Assembly: GCA_003501335.1 (NCBI GenBank)
Contig: DNPQ01000322.1
Location: 1 to 19,238 of the forward strand
Direction: 5' to 3'
Length of the DNA stretch: 19,238 bases
Source: Bacillota bacterium
Lineage (GTDB): Bacteria > Bacillota > UBA4882 > UBA8346
Below are positions 1 through 7,566 of the stretch, piece by piece. Made by a program: the position numbers and the translations under genes. Position 1 is the stretch's first letter, and each line of letters opens with the position of its first letter. The notes beneath the pieces were generated by a model, which saw only the letters and a list, made by a program, of their open reading frames with translations, ran no database searches and was not told where the DNA came from.

Positions 1-275
1 CTCACAAAATACTCCACCGCATTTTCAGGAAAAAATTCTTTAAATTCACTATATAACTGAGCTGCTAGCGTTTTGTTATGCGCCAGAACTAATGTCGGCA
101 TTTGCAATTCCTCAACCACTTTGGCCATGGTAAAGGTTTTACCGGAACCGGTAACTCCGAGCAGAACCTGATCTCGGCAACCTTCTTGGACTCCTCGGAC
201 AAGCTCGGCTATAGCCTTCGGCTGATCCCCGCTGGGTTTATATTCAGAATGAACCACGAATTTTTTATTATTCAC
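1..275 (-). CDS. uvrB: UvrABC excinuclease subunit B, N-terminal fragment
   Basis: UvrB is the ATP-dependent damage-verifying subunit of nucleotide excision repair; UvrA loads it and UvrC then cuts on both sides of the lesion. The reverse strand encodes about 91 residues with the family's start: a YKPSGDQPKAI segment, Walker A GVTGSGKTFT (about residues 40-49), then LAHNKTLAAQLYSEFKEFFP and VEYFV, which continues off the left edge. The full protein is usually about 660 residues, so only the N-terminus of the first helicase domain is here. I chose the GTG at 275 because a GAGGTG ribosome binding site (287-282) lies six bases upstream. The GTG inside that site is also in frame and could be miscalled as the start. 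A LexA box and sigma-A-like promoter lie upstream, so SOS control is expected. Identity is secure; the gene is partial because of the window edge. Confidence 0.95.
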   Translation of the reverse strand, partial: MNNKKFVVHSEYKPSGDQPKAIAELVRGVQEGCRDQVLLGVTGSGKTFTMAKVVEELQMPTLVLAHNKTLAAQLYSEFKEFFPENAVEYFV

Positions 276-293
276 TATATGCACCTCTACATC

Positions 294-321
294 ATTATAA
301 TGTTTTACATGTCCGATTCAA
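294..321 (-). promoter_or_regulatory. Candidate sigma-A promoter of uvrB
   Basis: On the minus strand a TTGAAT -35 (321-316) is followed after 16 bases by a perfect TATAAT -10 (299-294). The predicted transcript start would fall very close to the uvrB ribosome binding site (287-282), leaving almost no leader, so another start further upstream is possible. The LexA box sits immediately upstream of the -35. Confidence 0.5.
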
Positions 322-322
322 T

Positions 323-336
323 CGAATATTTGTTCG
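323..336 (-). promoter_or_regulatory. LexA (DinR) SOS box upstream of uvrB
   Basis: The minus strand reads CGAACAAATATTCG, one base off the symmetric Gram-positive LexA box CGAAC-N4-GTTCG. It lies one base upstream of the candidate -35 of uvrB, where a bound repressor would block polymerase. uvrB is a known SOS gene in Bacillus and relatives. The match and the position are seen; the regulation is inferred. Confidence 0.75.
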
Positions 337-395
337 ATATTGATTTAAAATCTCCTGCATCCACAATCAATGAAATCTCATTATCCATAAGAATC

Positions 396-424
396 AAAAA
401 ACCCGAACATCCAAATTGATGCTC
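396..424 (-). terminator. Intrinsic terminator after the holin-like gene
   Basis: Immediately after the stop codon of the holin-like gene, the minus strand has a 7-bp stem GAGCATC/GATGTTC (one G-T pair) around the loop AATTTG, then GGG and six T. The stem is short but the T run and position fit a Rho-independent terminator. Confidence 0.5.
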
Positions 425-425
425 T

Positions 426-851
426 TCAATGGGCTTTTGCAAGTTTTAGACCATTTTTTACGTGTGTCCGTTTAGCATCGAATACAGCCGCTTCTATTTT
501 GGTTACCAGTATATCCGTAATAGGCCCGAAATACATTTGGATCGTTTTAAGCATATCAACGCCTAATTTCTTGATCACCAATTCCATGGCTTTATGTTTA
601 ATCTGTTCAGCCTCATCCTTCGTCAATTTGCCGTCAGCCTTAGCTGCTTTTAAATCAGCAACAACTGTCTGGTTTAATTCTTGTACTACAGCTATGACTA
701 TCTGGTCTAGTATTATCAATGCCTGGGTAAATTTACTGGTTTGGTAATTCCGATGTAGATAAAATCCGGCCATGGTTAAAAGAATTGTTACACCGGTAGT
801 CGCAAACGGAACTACATAAACTGCTATTTCTTCAATGACCGCTGGAAGCAT
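426..851 (-). CDS. Phage-type holin, LLH family (Holin_LLH / phage_holin_6)
   Basis: Holins of this family form pores in the cytoplasmic membrane that let a phage endolysin reach the cell wall. The 141-residue product has an N-terminal membrane segment (about residues 10-30) and a long charged helical remainder. The central stretch resembling LNQTVVADLKAAKADGKLTKDEAEQIK is the hallmark I associate with LLH holins, and the length is typical. The open frame can begin at a GTG at 860, but that GTG is part of the GAGGTG ribosome binding site (863-858). The ATG at 851, six bases downstream, is the better start. No endolysin, tail or lysogeny gene lies beside it: the neighbours are uvrB and an unknown membrane protein. 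It may therefore be a prophage remnant or a domesticated holin. Family assignment is from pattern recognition. Confidence 0.7.
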   Translation of the reverse strand: MLPAVIEEIAVYVVPFATTGVTILLTMAGFYLHRNYQTSKFTQALIILDQIVIAVVQELNQTVVADLKAAKADGKLTKDEAEQIKHKAMELVIKKLGVDMLKTIQMYFGPITDILVTKIEAAVFDAKRTHVKNGLKLAKAH

Positions 852-966
852 TCTTCTCACCTCAGAGGGGTCTTAATCCTATATGTAAGCTATTTTATGC
901 AAAGCCTCGATAAATGGGCCCATATTAATTATAAAACATCTCCCATCAGGCCTATCCAATAAAAAA

Positions 967-1083
967 GGGGCTGACCCAAAAGTAAATTTACCATCAAGAA
1001 ATGCAATATATTGAGCTAAACACATTCCAAGAAGCTATATATTGTATTTCCAATTGATTTTAAATTACTTTTTAGACAGCCTC
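967..1083. mobile_element. 117-bp foldback element (MITE-like, possible IS relic)
   Basis: Terminal inverted repeats face each other: 967-990 starts GGGGCTGACCCAAAAGTAA, and the reverse complement of 1061-1083 starts GAGGCTGTCTAAAAAGTAA (15 of the first 19 bases match). Inner arms pair too: 998-1017 (GAAATGCAATATATTGAGCT) with 1033-1050 (reverse complement GAAATACAATATATAGCT). Both arm pairs share a centre near 1025, so the element can fold into one long hairpin. The ends resemble insertion-sequence termini of the GAGGCTGTC type. No clear target duplication was found. Read on the minus strand, the stem ends in CCCC followed by six T (966-961), so it could also terminate transcription from the membrane-protein gene upstream of it. 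Confidence 0.6.
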
Positions 1084-1117
1084 TACATTGGGATAGCCGT
1101 TGTTCCATAAAAACAAT

Positions 1118-1558
1118 TTATTCGGCCGTAGTGGCAAGCTTATTACTTAGCCAAGCAACATACATTCCAATCAAAGCTCCAACCAATACCACTAAATGAG
1201 GTAATAATTCATACAACGCCAACAAGCCGTCCTTACGGACATCCTTATCAAGACTCATGATAGTATTGATCAGAGGATGGTATAGGCATACAAACCCTCC
1301 CAGTAAAATCCCCAAAAACACAAAAAATGGCGCTCTTGGTTTACAAAAGATAATTAAAACCACCAAAATAACGATTAATGCAATTCCATAGGAAATAAGC
1401 CAATAAAAACCTTTGTTGAGAGGGACTGTTGCCATCCCTGCAATCACCACTCGACTCCCAAACCTCCCCATGATAATTTGCACGATTGAAAATATAAAAT
1501 AAAACCCCGTCAAACCTATGACAAAGTTTAGCCAGCTATTTTTTGCAAGAAAATTCAT
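1118..1558 (-). CDS. Integral membrane protein of unknown function
   Basis: This is a 146-residue, strongly hydrophobic protein with about four predicted membrane helices (roughly residues 10-31, 50-73, 77-100 and 116-138). A short polar segment (SLDKDVRKDG) lies before the last helix and the tail is short and polar. I do not recognise a family. The longest open frame starts at an ATG at 1579, but a strong AAGGAGG site lies inside it and points to the ATG at 1558 eight bases downstream, giving an MNFLAKNSW start. It lies alone between the foldback element and the chemoreceptor gene, on the same strand as both flanking genes. No partner or conserved catalytic motif is visible. The coding call rests on the ribosome binding site and coherent helix pattern. 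Confidence 0.7.
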   Translation of the reverse strand: MNFLAKNSWLNFVIGLTGFYFIFSIVQIIMGRFGSRVVIAGMATVPLNKGFYWLISYGIALIVILVVLIIFCKPRAPFFVFLGILLGGFVCLYHPLINTIMSLDKDVRKDGLLALYELLPHLVVLVGALIGMYVAWLSNKLATTAE

Positions 1559-1695
1559 AAGAAAATCCTCCTTCACCATAAATTAAAAAGCCAAAACTTA
1601 AAGTTTCTTTATTTGTCTAAATTTGACATTTTTCTTTAAAATCCTGCCATTTTATTCCGAAATAACACATAACTTTAATTATTCACTTTAACTAT

Positions 1696-3429
1696 CTAAA
1701 ATTTCTCCCACTCATCTTCAATAAGATTATTGTCTTTGACTTGTTTTAGCTTGTTAGTATTTTTTAAAACCGACGTCGGTTTAACAAATGGCTTGGATAT
1801 TTTCGAATCTATTTTATTCGCTCTAAAATTACTGACCCATTCATTGAGAGTGGTTGCTTCCCTATTTAGATGGAGACTGGCCGTAGCCATTTTTCCCACT
1901 ATTTCTGCATTTTGTTGGGCGACTTGGTTTAATTGTTCAACCGAGGACTGAATTTGTTGAGTTGACCCAGTTTGTTCCTTCATCGTGGCGGCCGCTTCGC
2001 CAATTCCATCGGATGTCCGATTCGTATTGATAACGATCTGCTGCAGGATTTCGACTGATTGCCCTACCAAGGAACTACCACGGTCAACCCGCTCCACCTC
2101 CTCTTTAATCAATTGCCCGATTTCCTTGGAAGAATCGGCAACCCGCCTCGCCAACTTTCTCACTTCCGCAGCTACTACTGCAAAACCCCGGCCTTGTTCT
2201 CCGACGCGAGCTGCCTCTACCGCAGCGTTTAAAGCAAGCAGATTGATCTGAAAAGCAATATCGTTTACGGCATTAATGATCTCCACAATTTGTCGACTGC
2301 CAGCAGAGATTTGTTGCATGGCGGCATGAGTTTCCCGAATCGATTTCTCTCCAGCCGTGACTGTATCCAGTGCCGTTCTTGAAAACTCTTGAGCTTGGTC
2401 GAAATTGATTAAAGCTTGTATCACCGAGGAATTAACTTCTTCAATTGTAAAGGCAATTTGTTCTAACGTCACGGCTTGCTCTTGGATGCATTTTGAAAGA
2501 TCTTGATTACCCGAAGCAATTTCTTTCGATGCACTACTTACGCGACTAGCCATGCCCAATAATTGGCCTAATAAATTGGACAAACCATGGCCCATCTTTT
2601 CCAATTCCAGCGACATTTCACCAAGCTCATTATGAATACGAACTGGTATAGAGAAGCTAAAATTACCGTCTGCCATATTTTTTATCATTTGTAGCAAATT
2701 ATCAACAGGATTGGCTATTGACTTTACGAACCAGTGATAAATATAAAATATAATCAAAATAATTACCAAGATGCATGTAATAACTGTCTCTACTAACATA
2801 CGACAGATTTTTTCAAACGGGCGGGCTCCATCGGCTGTATTGGTTTTAAAGTACGGTAAAGATGTTGCTGTTCCGATGGCCAATTCCAAATTGCCAAGCC
2901 GAATCGGCATTATATAAGAGAGCTTGTTCTCGGTTTTATGGGCTTCTGGATCCTGCCCCACAAAAGTAACTACATCTCCACCTCGTTGGGCTGCTTTGAT
3001 ATACTTCCGAACAAATTTTTGACCCTTTTGATCACCTAGATCCCAAAGATTTTGACCTTCCTCAGAAGGATCATCAGAATTAACCAAACAACTGCCGTCA
3101 TATTGATAAATAAAAAAAGAACCGGACTTCCCATAATGGGAAGTCCGAATTTGATTTTGAATGCTTATTAAAATTTCATCCTCAGGCATAGCTCCCATTT
3201 TTTCATTGTAAAAAGCTTTAACTGAAGTCCCAACTGATTGGACAATCTGTTTGAGTCTTTCCCGAGCCGCGCTCATAGCTTCCTGATCTGCTTGAACTTT
3301 CGCATCACCGGTAACTTGATAAATAATTAAAAAAGTACCCGTTAAGATGCACGCGGTTGGTATTAAGATCCCTATCAAAACGAGCATTAAAATTTTTGTC
3401 CGGAAACTGATATATTTTTTAGTATCCAA
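1696..3429 (-). CDS. Methyl-accepting chemotaxis protein with Cache sensor domain
   Basis: A transmembrane chemoreceptor of 577 residues that would signal through CheW/CheA to the flagellar motor. In order: membrane helix at about 13-37; an extracytoplasmic sensor at about 45-205 resembling a single Cache_2 domain (GSFFIYQYDG near 103, then NLWDL, KLSYIMP, AIGTATSLPYF); a second membrane helix at about 212-234; HAMP at about 235-288; and the signalling coiled coil at about 300-530. The hairpin tip is highly conserved, with NLLALNAAVEAAR (397-409) then GRGFAVVAAEVRKLA. After a linker the protein ends in EWEKF, which fits the xWxxF pentapeptide that tethers CheR/CheB in enterobacterial receptors. 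The start is TTG at 3429, because a stop lies just upstream in frame; the GGGAG site is 11 bases away, a little long. The ligand cannot be predicted. No other chemotaxis gene is in the window. Confidence 0.93.
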   Translation of the reverse strand: MDTKKYISFRTKILMLVLIGILIPTACILTGTFLIIYQVTGDAKVQADQEAMSAARERLKQIVQSVGTSVKAFYNEKMGAMPEDEILISIQNQIRTSHYGKSGSFFIYQYDGSCLVNSDDPSEEGQNLWDLGDQKGQKFVRKYIKAAQRGGDVVTFVGQDPEAHKTENKLSYIMPIRLGNLELAIGTATSLPYFKTNTADGARPFEKICRMLVETVITCILVIILIIFYIYHWFVKSIANPVDNLLQMIKNMADGNFSFSIPVRIHNELGEMSLELEKMGHGLSNLLGQLLGMASRVSSASKEIASGNQDLSKCIQEQAVTLEQIAFTIEEVNSSVIQALINFDQAQEFSRTALDTVTAGEKSIRETHAAMQQISAGSRQIVEIINAVNDIAFQINLLALNAAVEAARVGEQGRGFAVVAAEVRKLARRVADSSKEIGQLIKEEVERVDRGSSLVGQSVEILQQIVINTNRTSDGIGEAAATMKEQTGSTQQIQSSVEQLNQVAQQNAEIVGKMATASLHLNREATTLNEWVSNFRANKIDSKISKPFVKPTSVLKNTNKLKQVKDNNLIEDEWEKF

Positions 3430-4452
3430 ATCGAATCCGACTCCCTATCTTCTACTAAATCGCACGGCTTTGTCTTTTGTGACTAACACAACAATCTAGC
3501 AACTTTGTGCATACATTATAAGAACTTCTGAAAATTCTATAACAAATCTGAAAACCAATTTGCCTCTGGAATAGCCCTAAGAAATGGTGATTTCAACCAA
3601 ATTGTCAAAGGCTACCATAGTGTCATTCATTATAACTGCGTAGAAAATGAAAAAATTTTGAATGCGCTCCAACACAGCACAATCAAAATTCCCTTCTATA
3701 CCTAAATTTACCATCGGCCTTTTCGTAATTTTCTATAGGGTTTTTTATAAAAAATATTTTTGAGAATATTGAATAAAGGAAGATCTGCTTCACGGGGGAA
3801 TCTTACGAAGAAAAAAATAATTTTAAATAATTATGCCCCTCCGACAAATAAAAAGGAACTTATAGCAACCTTATCTCCGGCTACCGCACCACATTGCGTG
3901 GATACCTGCAACCGACTGCTCGGCTACAAACACCCATTCCATGCACTACGATAACCTTTGATCGACTGCCCCAGAAACTTATGGATCTACCTGCAACCAA
4001 AGGGCCATAAGCCAATCAACGGCTGCAAGCAAACCCTTTCACTCCTGTGGTAATCTAGGCTCAACTGCACGTGCTAAGTTTCCCTACCACGGCAATTTTT
4101 TAAATTACCGAAATAAGTTGGCCCAACCCGTACAATCTAGCTCAGACCGATAAGGATCCTGCGCCTCTTGCAAAACAAAACCCCTACCGATCAGTTGCTT
4201 GACCGATAACGACCCTTAAGTCCACACGGCCTACTGACCATGAAAGACGGAGCCGTTATCTATCTGTGCCTCAGCTACTACAAATCCCTGATAATATAGT
4301 GACCCATATTCAAACAAAATATTCACGTTCAAAATAAAATACTTTAAGCCTTACCAACCTAACACATTCCTTTATAGAAAAGACATATCCATTCTAAATT
4401 AATGAGCAAGCCCCTATTTTATACCCAAAGAGGAATGATAAAGTCCTATTTT
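3430..4452. other. 1-kb gene-free stretch with degenerate repeats
   Basis: No credible coding region is seen on either strand; the only sizeable plus-strand frame (from 3760) lacks a ribosome binding site and recognisable motifs. The flanks are very AT-rich, but 3840-4300 is clearly richer in G+C. That centre carries short imperfect repeats: TACCTGCAACC at 3903-3913 and 3988-3998, and GACCGATAA(G/C)GA at 4145-4156 and 4201-4212. There is also a small hairpin with arms 4090-4098 and 4102-4110. The chemoreceptor promoter must lie near 3430-3550; a TATAAT on the minus strand (3520-3515) with a poor -35 (TTGTTA, 19 bases away) is the best candidate. A decayed gene or an unrecognised RNA is possible. 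Confidence 0.45.
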
Positions 4453-4692
4453 TCATTCCAATCCCAGTTCCTCAAAATCAATTTCCGCCAACAGCTTTCT
4501 CAGTTCAATAATTTCCTCTTGATTGAGGGTAATACCTTTCCCCATTTTTTCGTGATTTTCATCCCATTCCCTAATATCCAATTTAGGCTTTCGATTATTC
4601 CAACTTACAATATTCACTTCTTTGGTCCAACCCTTTATCCCAGTTGATAAGACCAAGAGATGCTTTTTGATTGTGAAAGTTAATTCAGCCAT
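4453..4692 (-). CDS. YdbC/PC4-like single-stranded DNA-binding protein
   Basis: A 79-residue protein resembling the bacterial YdbC family, which shares the fold of the eukaryotic transcriptional coactivator PC4 and, in the Lactococcus member, binds single-stranded DNA as a dimer. Visible family features are GWTKEVNIVSWN (about 21-32), PKLDIREWDENHEKMGKGITL (about 36-56) and a C-terminal helix rich in Glu and Leu (EEIIELRKLLAEI). The length is normal for the family. An excellent AAAGGAGGTGA site lies about seven bases before the ATG, so the start is firm. It is transcribed divergently from the polyamine-synthase-like gene at 5007 and appears monocistronic. The physiological role in these bacteria is not established. 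Confidence 0.85.
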   Translation of the reverse strand: MAELTFTIKKHLLVLSTGIKGWTKEVNIVSWNNRKPKLDIREWDENHEKMGKGITLNQEEIIELRKLLAEIDFEELGLE

Positions 4693-5006
4693 TTACTCAC
4701 CTCCTTTAAGTAGATTTGACTGGCCTGAAGTAAAAATTCTCTGACACTACTCAATTATCATTAGGAAAATCATAAAATTAATTTCTATCCTTTTATTTTG
4801 GCCCCTGCCAAAAAGACCCTTTTACGATTAAAAATTATTGGATTCAGAAGGGAAAAGCTCTCCAAGTTCGAAAGTATTTAAAAAATAGTTCCTGCTATCA
4901 AAGAATAGTCTTCTTTTTATTATAAGCCTGTTTTTCAAATTAAATTGCAAGATTCAACAGTTAACTACAACATTGAAAAATCATATACAACAATGGAGAT
5001 TAATCA
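4693..5006. other. Divergent intergenic region
   Basis: An AT-rich 314-bp spacer between the divergent YdbC-like and polyamine-synthase-like genes, so it must hold two promoters. The YdbC ribosome binding site is at its left end, and a GGAGAT site (about 4995-5000) precedes the ATG at 5007. On the minus strand, TTGAGT followed after 16 bases by TACTTC is a weak promoter candidate for the YdbC-like gene. No convincing promoter, riboswitch or operator could be assigned for the plus-strand gene. Confidence 0.4.
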
Positions 5007-7349
5007 ATGGATATAAGTCAAATAGCAAAGAAAAAGCCCAATCCCTTCACCCTAAATCATATCATGCCCTGCTTCCCTTACTTAGCTGCTTTTTTAAGCC
5101 AAATGGTCTTGATGACCCTGGAGTTAGTTGCCAGTCGGTTAATGGGCAGCCATTATGGCAATTCCCTATATACTTGGGCGGCCGTTATTGGAATCATTCT
5201 GTTTGGAAATAGTTTGGGGAGTTATTGGGGTGGTATAATTGCCGAACGAAATCCTTCTTACTTTCTATTGGCTCGGTTCTTGATTCTATCAGCTTTAGGA
5301 TGCATTTTCGTTCTAATCCTCAACTGGCTACTGGGTTCATGGATACCCTTCCCGTGGATGAATTGGCCTTTGCAGATTTTTATTACCGCTTTTATCCTTT
5401 TTACTTTACCTTCTTTACTATTAGGTACCCTCACTCCGTTAACCGCCAAATTAGCTCTCACACATTCGATTTGCTCTCACAAGTGGCACTCTGGAATCAT
5501 TCTTGGGAATATTTTTGCCTGGGGAGCCCTCGGAAGCATCGTTGGGACATTGCTCACTGGTTTTCTTTTTATCGCTATTCTTGGCTCCATGCAAATTTTA
5601 TTCTTAATTACCTTGATTTTAATACTATTGGGATTTCTATTCTTATTCTTTGCTTTGTTCAACCAGGCTCATCCGAATCTTATGCTATCCAATCAACATC
5701 CAAACCAGCATGAAAATAATACTGAGTCCCTATCTGTTGAGCCATCTTACAAAAAGCTAGATAATACTGGAGTTTCAAAACCAATATTTTCTAAAAAAAT
5801 TTCTTATTTGGTTGCGTTTTTGGCCGCAAGCACCTTGATGATGATCGAATTTTTAGGTGGAAGGTTGCTATCGCGTTATTATGGTAATTCAATTTTTTCA
5901 TGGACTTCAAACATCAGCTTTATTTTAGTTGGTATAACAATTGGCTATTTTATTGGTGGACGCTTAGCTGAAAAACAACATCCGGAAAAGTTTTTGTCTC
6001 CGCTATTTGGAATCGCTTCAATTCTGGTACTGACCATTATTGTAAATATGAATTTCTTCTGGACTTCCCCATGGCCCAATCAACTTTCATTACCCTGGCA
6101 AATTCTATTAGGGTCAATGTTTACAATATTATTTCCCGCTATTGCAATCGGCAGCATCACTCCAATTAACTACAAACTGGCTCTCCAAAGTGCTCCTACC
6201 GCAGCTCCTATTATTGGTTCGTTGAATGCCTGGGCTATTGTCGGTAGTTTCTGTGGTACTTTACTGACTGGATTTTGGTTTATCGCCACTTTAGGAACCA
6301 TTCAGACACTTTTAGCCTTATCGCTCGTTCTAGCCATTATTTGCTGGTGGCTTAGTACCATTCGCCCTGTTGCGACCGTATGGATTTTATTATTAATTGG
6401 CATTATTGGAATTTCTGTAACGAAGTCCAGCTTTCTCCCTAGGGAAGCCCTGGATTGTGCTCAAACATTGGGTTTACGTGTTAAAACAGACGATTTGCTT
6501 TTTGCCGTCGACAGCCCGTATCAATATGTCAAAGTTTATCAAAAAGAATGCAATCCGGCTCACGATGTCCGAGTGCTTGCTCTCGATAGTCTAATTCACG
6601 GTTTTATTGATTTAAAAGACCCATCCGATTTGCGTTATGATTATGAACACATTTATCAAAACCTAACTCGCCGTTACCTATCCGGCAAGGAATGTCCAAA
6701 GGCTTTCTTTATTGGCGCAGGGAGCTATACTTTTCCCCGTTGGATGCTTTATCAATGGCCAAAATCCCAGATTGACGTCGCCGAAATCGATCCGGTGGTA
6801 GTTGCTGCCAACCGGCTTGCCTTAGGTTTTCCCCAAAATACACCAATTCACACTTACATTGGTGACGCCCGGGGCACCATCAGAAATTTGCCTACAACAA
6901 CCAAGTATGATTTATTTTTCGGTGATGCTTTTAATGATCTCTCAGTCCCTTGGCATCTCACCACCCTTGAATTTATCAGGATGATTAAAAATCATCTGAA
7001 CCCGGATGGGGCCTATTTATTAAATGTTATTGATAATTATGATAACGGAAAATTGGTAGGCGCCTCCTATCTTACCTTAAGAAAAGTCTTCCCCCATGTT
7101 TATGTGTTTTGTACCAATCCGCTTCAAATCCAAAATATCCGGGATACTTTCATTTTATTGGCATCGGATGTCCCGTTGAATATTCATCATTGGCATTCCG
7201 GCCCTATCGGTTATGGTGATGGTGTTTTGCTCGAACCACAAAATTTACGTTATTTAGCAATGCGATGTGGTAATCTTGTCCTCACCGATAATTATGCACC
7301 TGTAGAAAACTTGTTAGCGCCTGTCGTAAGAAAAAGAAAATTAAAATAA
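5007..7349 (+). CDS. Fused membrane transporter-like / spermidine synthase-like protein with duplicated membrane module
   Basis: A 780-residue member of the 'fused MFS/spermidine synthase' type. Two homologous membrane modules (about 24-216 and 264-450) are joined by a polar linker and followed by a helix (about 456-472). A C-terminal Rossmann-type spermidine-synthase domain spans about 490-770. The modules match motif for motif: LELVASRLMGSHYGNSLYTW (38-57) with MIEFLGGRLLSRYYGNSIFSW-type sequence (279-299); TLTPLTAKLAL with SITPINYKLAL; and GTLLTGF at 180-186 with GTLLTGF at 417-423. In the soluble domain I see FIGAGSYTFPR (nucleotide loop), EIDP (593-596, acidic ribose-binding position), GDAR (619-622) and DAFNDLSVPWHLTT (640-653). 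The last is typical of this fused group rather than of classical SpeE, so polyamine synthesis is not assured. The start has a GGAGAT site seven bases upstream. Substrate and transport role are unknown. Confidence 0.85.
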   Translation: MDISQIAKKKPNPFTLNHIMPCFPYLAAFLSQMVLMTLELVASRLMGSHYGNSLYTWAAVIGIILFGNSLGSYWGGIIAERNPSYFLLARFLILSALGCIFVLILNWLLGSWIPFPWMNWPLQIFITAFILFTLPSLLLGTLTPLTAKLALTHSICSHKWHSGIILGNIFAWGALGSIVGTLLTGFLFIAILGSMQILFLITLILILLGFLFLFFALFNQAHPNLMLSNQHPNQHENNTESLSVEPSYKKLDNTGVSKPIFSKKISYLVAFLAASTLMMIEFLGGRLLSRYYGNSIFSWTSNISFILVGITIGYFIGGRLAEKQHPEKFLSPLFGIASILVLTIIVNMNFFWTSPWPNQLSLPWQILLGSMFTILFPAIAIGSITPINYKLALQSAPTAAPIIGSLNAWAIVGSFCGTLLTGFWFIATLGTIQTLLALSLVLAIICWWLSTIRPVATVWILLLIGIIGISVTKSSFLPREALDCAQTLGLRVKTDDLLFAVDSPYQYVKVYQKECNPAHDVRVLALDSLIHGFIDLKDPSDLRYDYEHIYQNLTRRYLSGKECPKAFFIGAGSYTFPRWMLYQWPKSQIDVAEIDPVVVAANRLALGFPQNTPIHTYIGDARGTIRNLPTTTKYDLFFGDAFNDLSVPWHLTTLEFIRMIKNHLNPDGAYLLNVIDNYDNGKLVGASYLTLRKVFPHVYVFCTNPLQIQNIRDTFILLASDVPLNIHHWHSGPIGYGDGVLLEPQNLRYLAMRCGNLVLTDNYAPVENLLAPVVRKRKLK

Positions 7350-7377
7350 TGCTACGACGATTTCCCCGTCATTAGCA
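7350..7377 (+). terminator. Weak hairpin after the spermidine synthase-like gene
   Basis: Just after the stop codon, outer arms TGCTA (7350-7354) and TAGCA (7373-7377) and inner arms GACG (7356-7359) and CGTC (7367-7370) can pair. There is no T run, so it may be a weak or Rho-assisted end rather than a classical terminator. A second possible stem, AATTACC/GGTAATT, lies further downstream near 7400-7435. Confidence 0.3.
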
Positions 7378-7566
7378 GGAATTTCAATCTGTAGCTGGAA
7401 TTACCATTTTGAAAGAAAATTTTTCCGGTAATTTTATAGTCACAAAAAAACGGGAAATTCAGCTCCCAACACCCTGCATTTGGTCTAAGTAAAACGCGCT
7501 TCGGATATAAGATCTCCACCGAATTCTCAAATGAGACAATTATCAAAGAAAACCTGGGGGCACGTT

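Noticed and set aside
102..419. Plus-strand open frame opposite the uvrB start
   Set aside because: It is antisense to uvrB and its SOS promoter, has no ribosome binding site and no recognisable motif.
3760..3954. 64-codon plus-strand frame in the 1-kb gap
   Set aside because: No ribosome binding site, low-complexity Lys/Asn start, no family resemblance; it runs into the degenerate repeat region.
4145..4212. Direct repeats as a CRISPR array
   Set aside because: Only two short, imperfect copies with no regular spacer pattern and no cas genes.
5225..5713. 162-codon frame inside the spermidine synthase-like gene
   Set aside because: It is an alternative frame of a long, clearly coding gene, and its product has no coherent domain.
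7352..7546. 64-codon minus-strand frame between the two plus-strand genes
   Set aside because: It overlaps the hairpin after the upstream gene and the start of the next gene, with no motif and no ribosome binding site.
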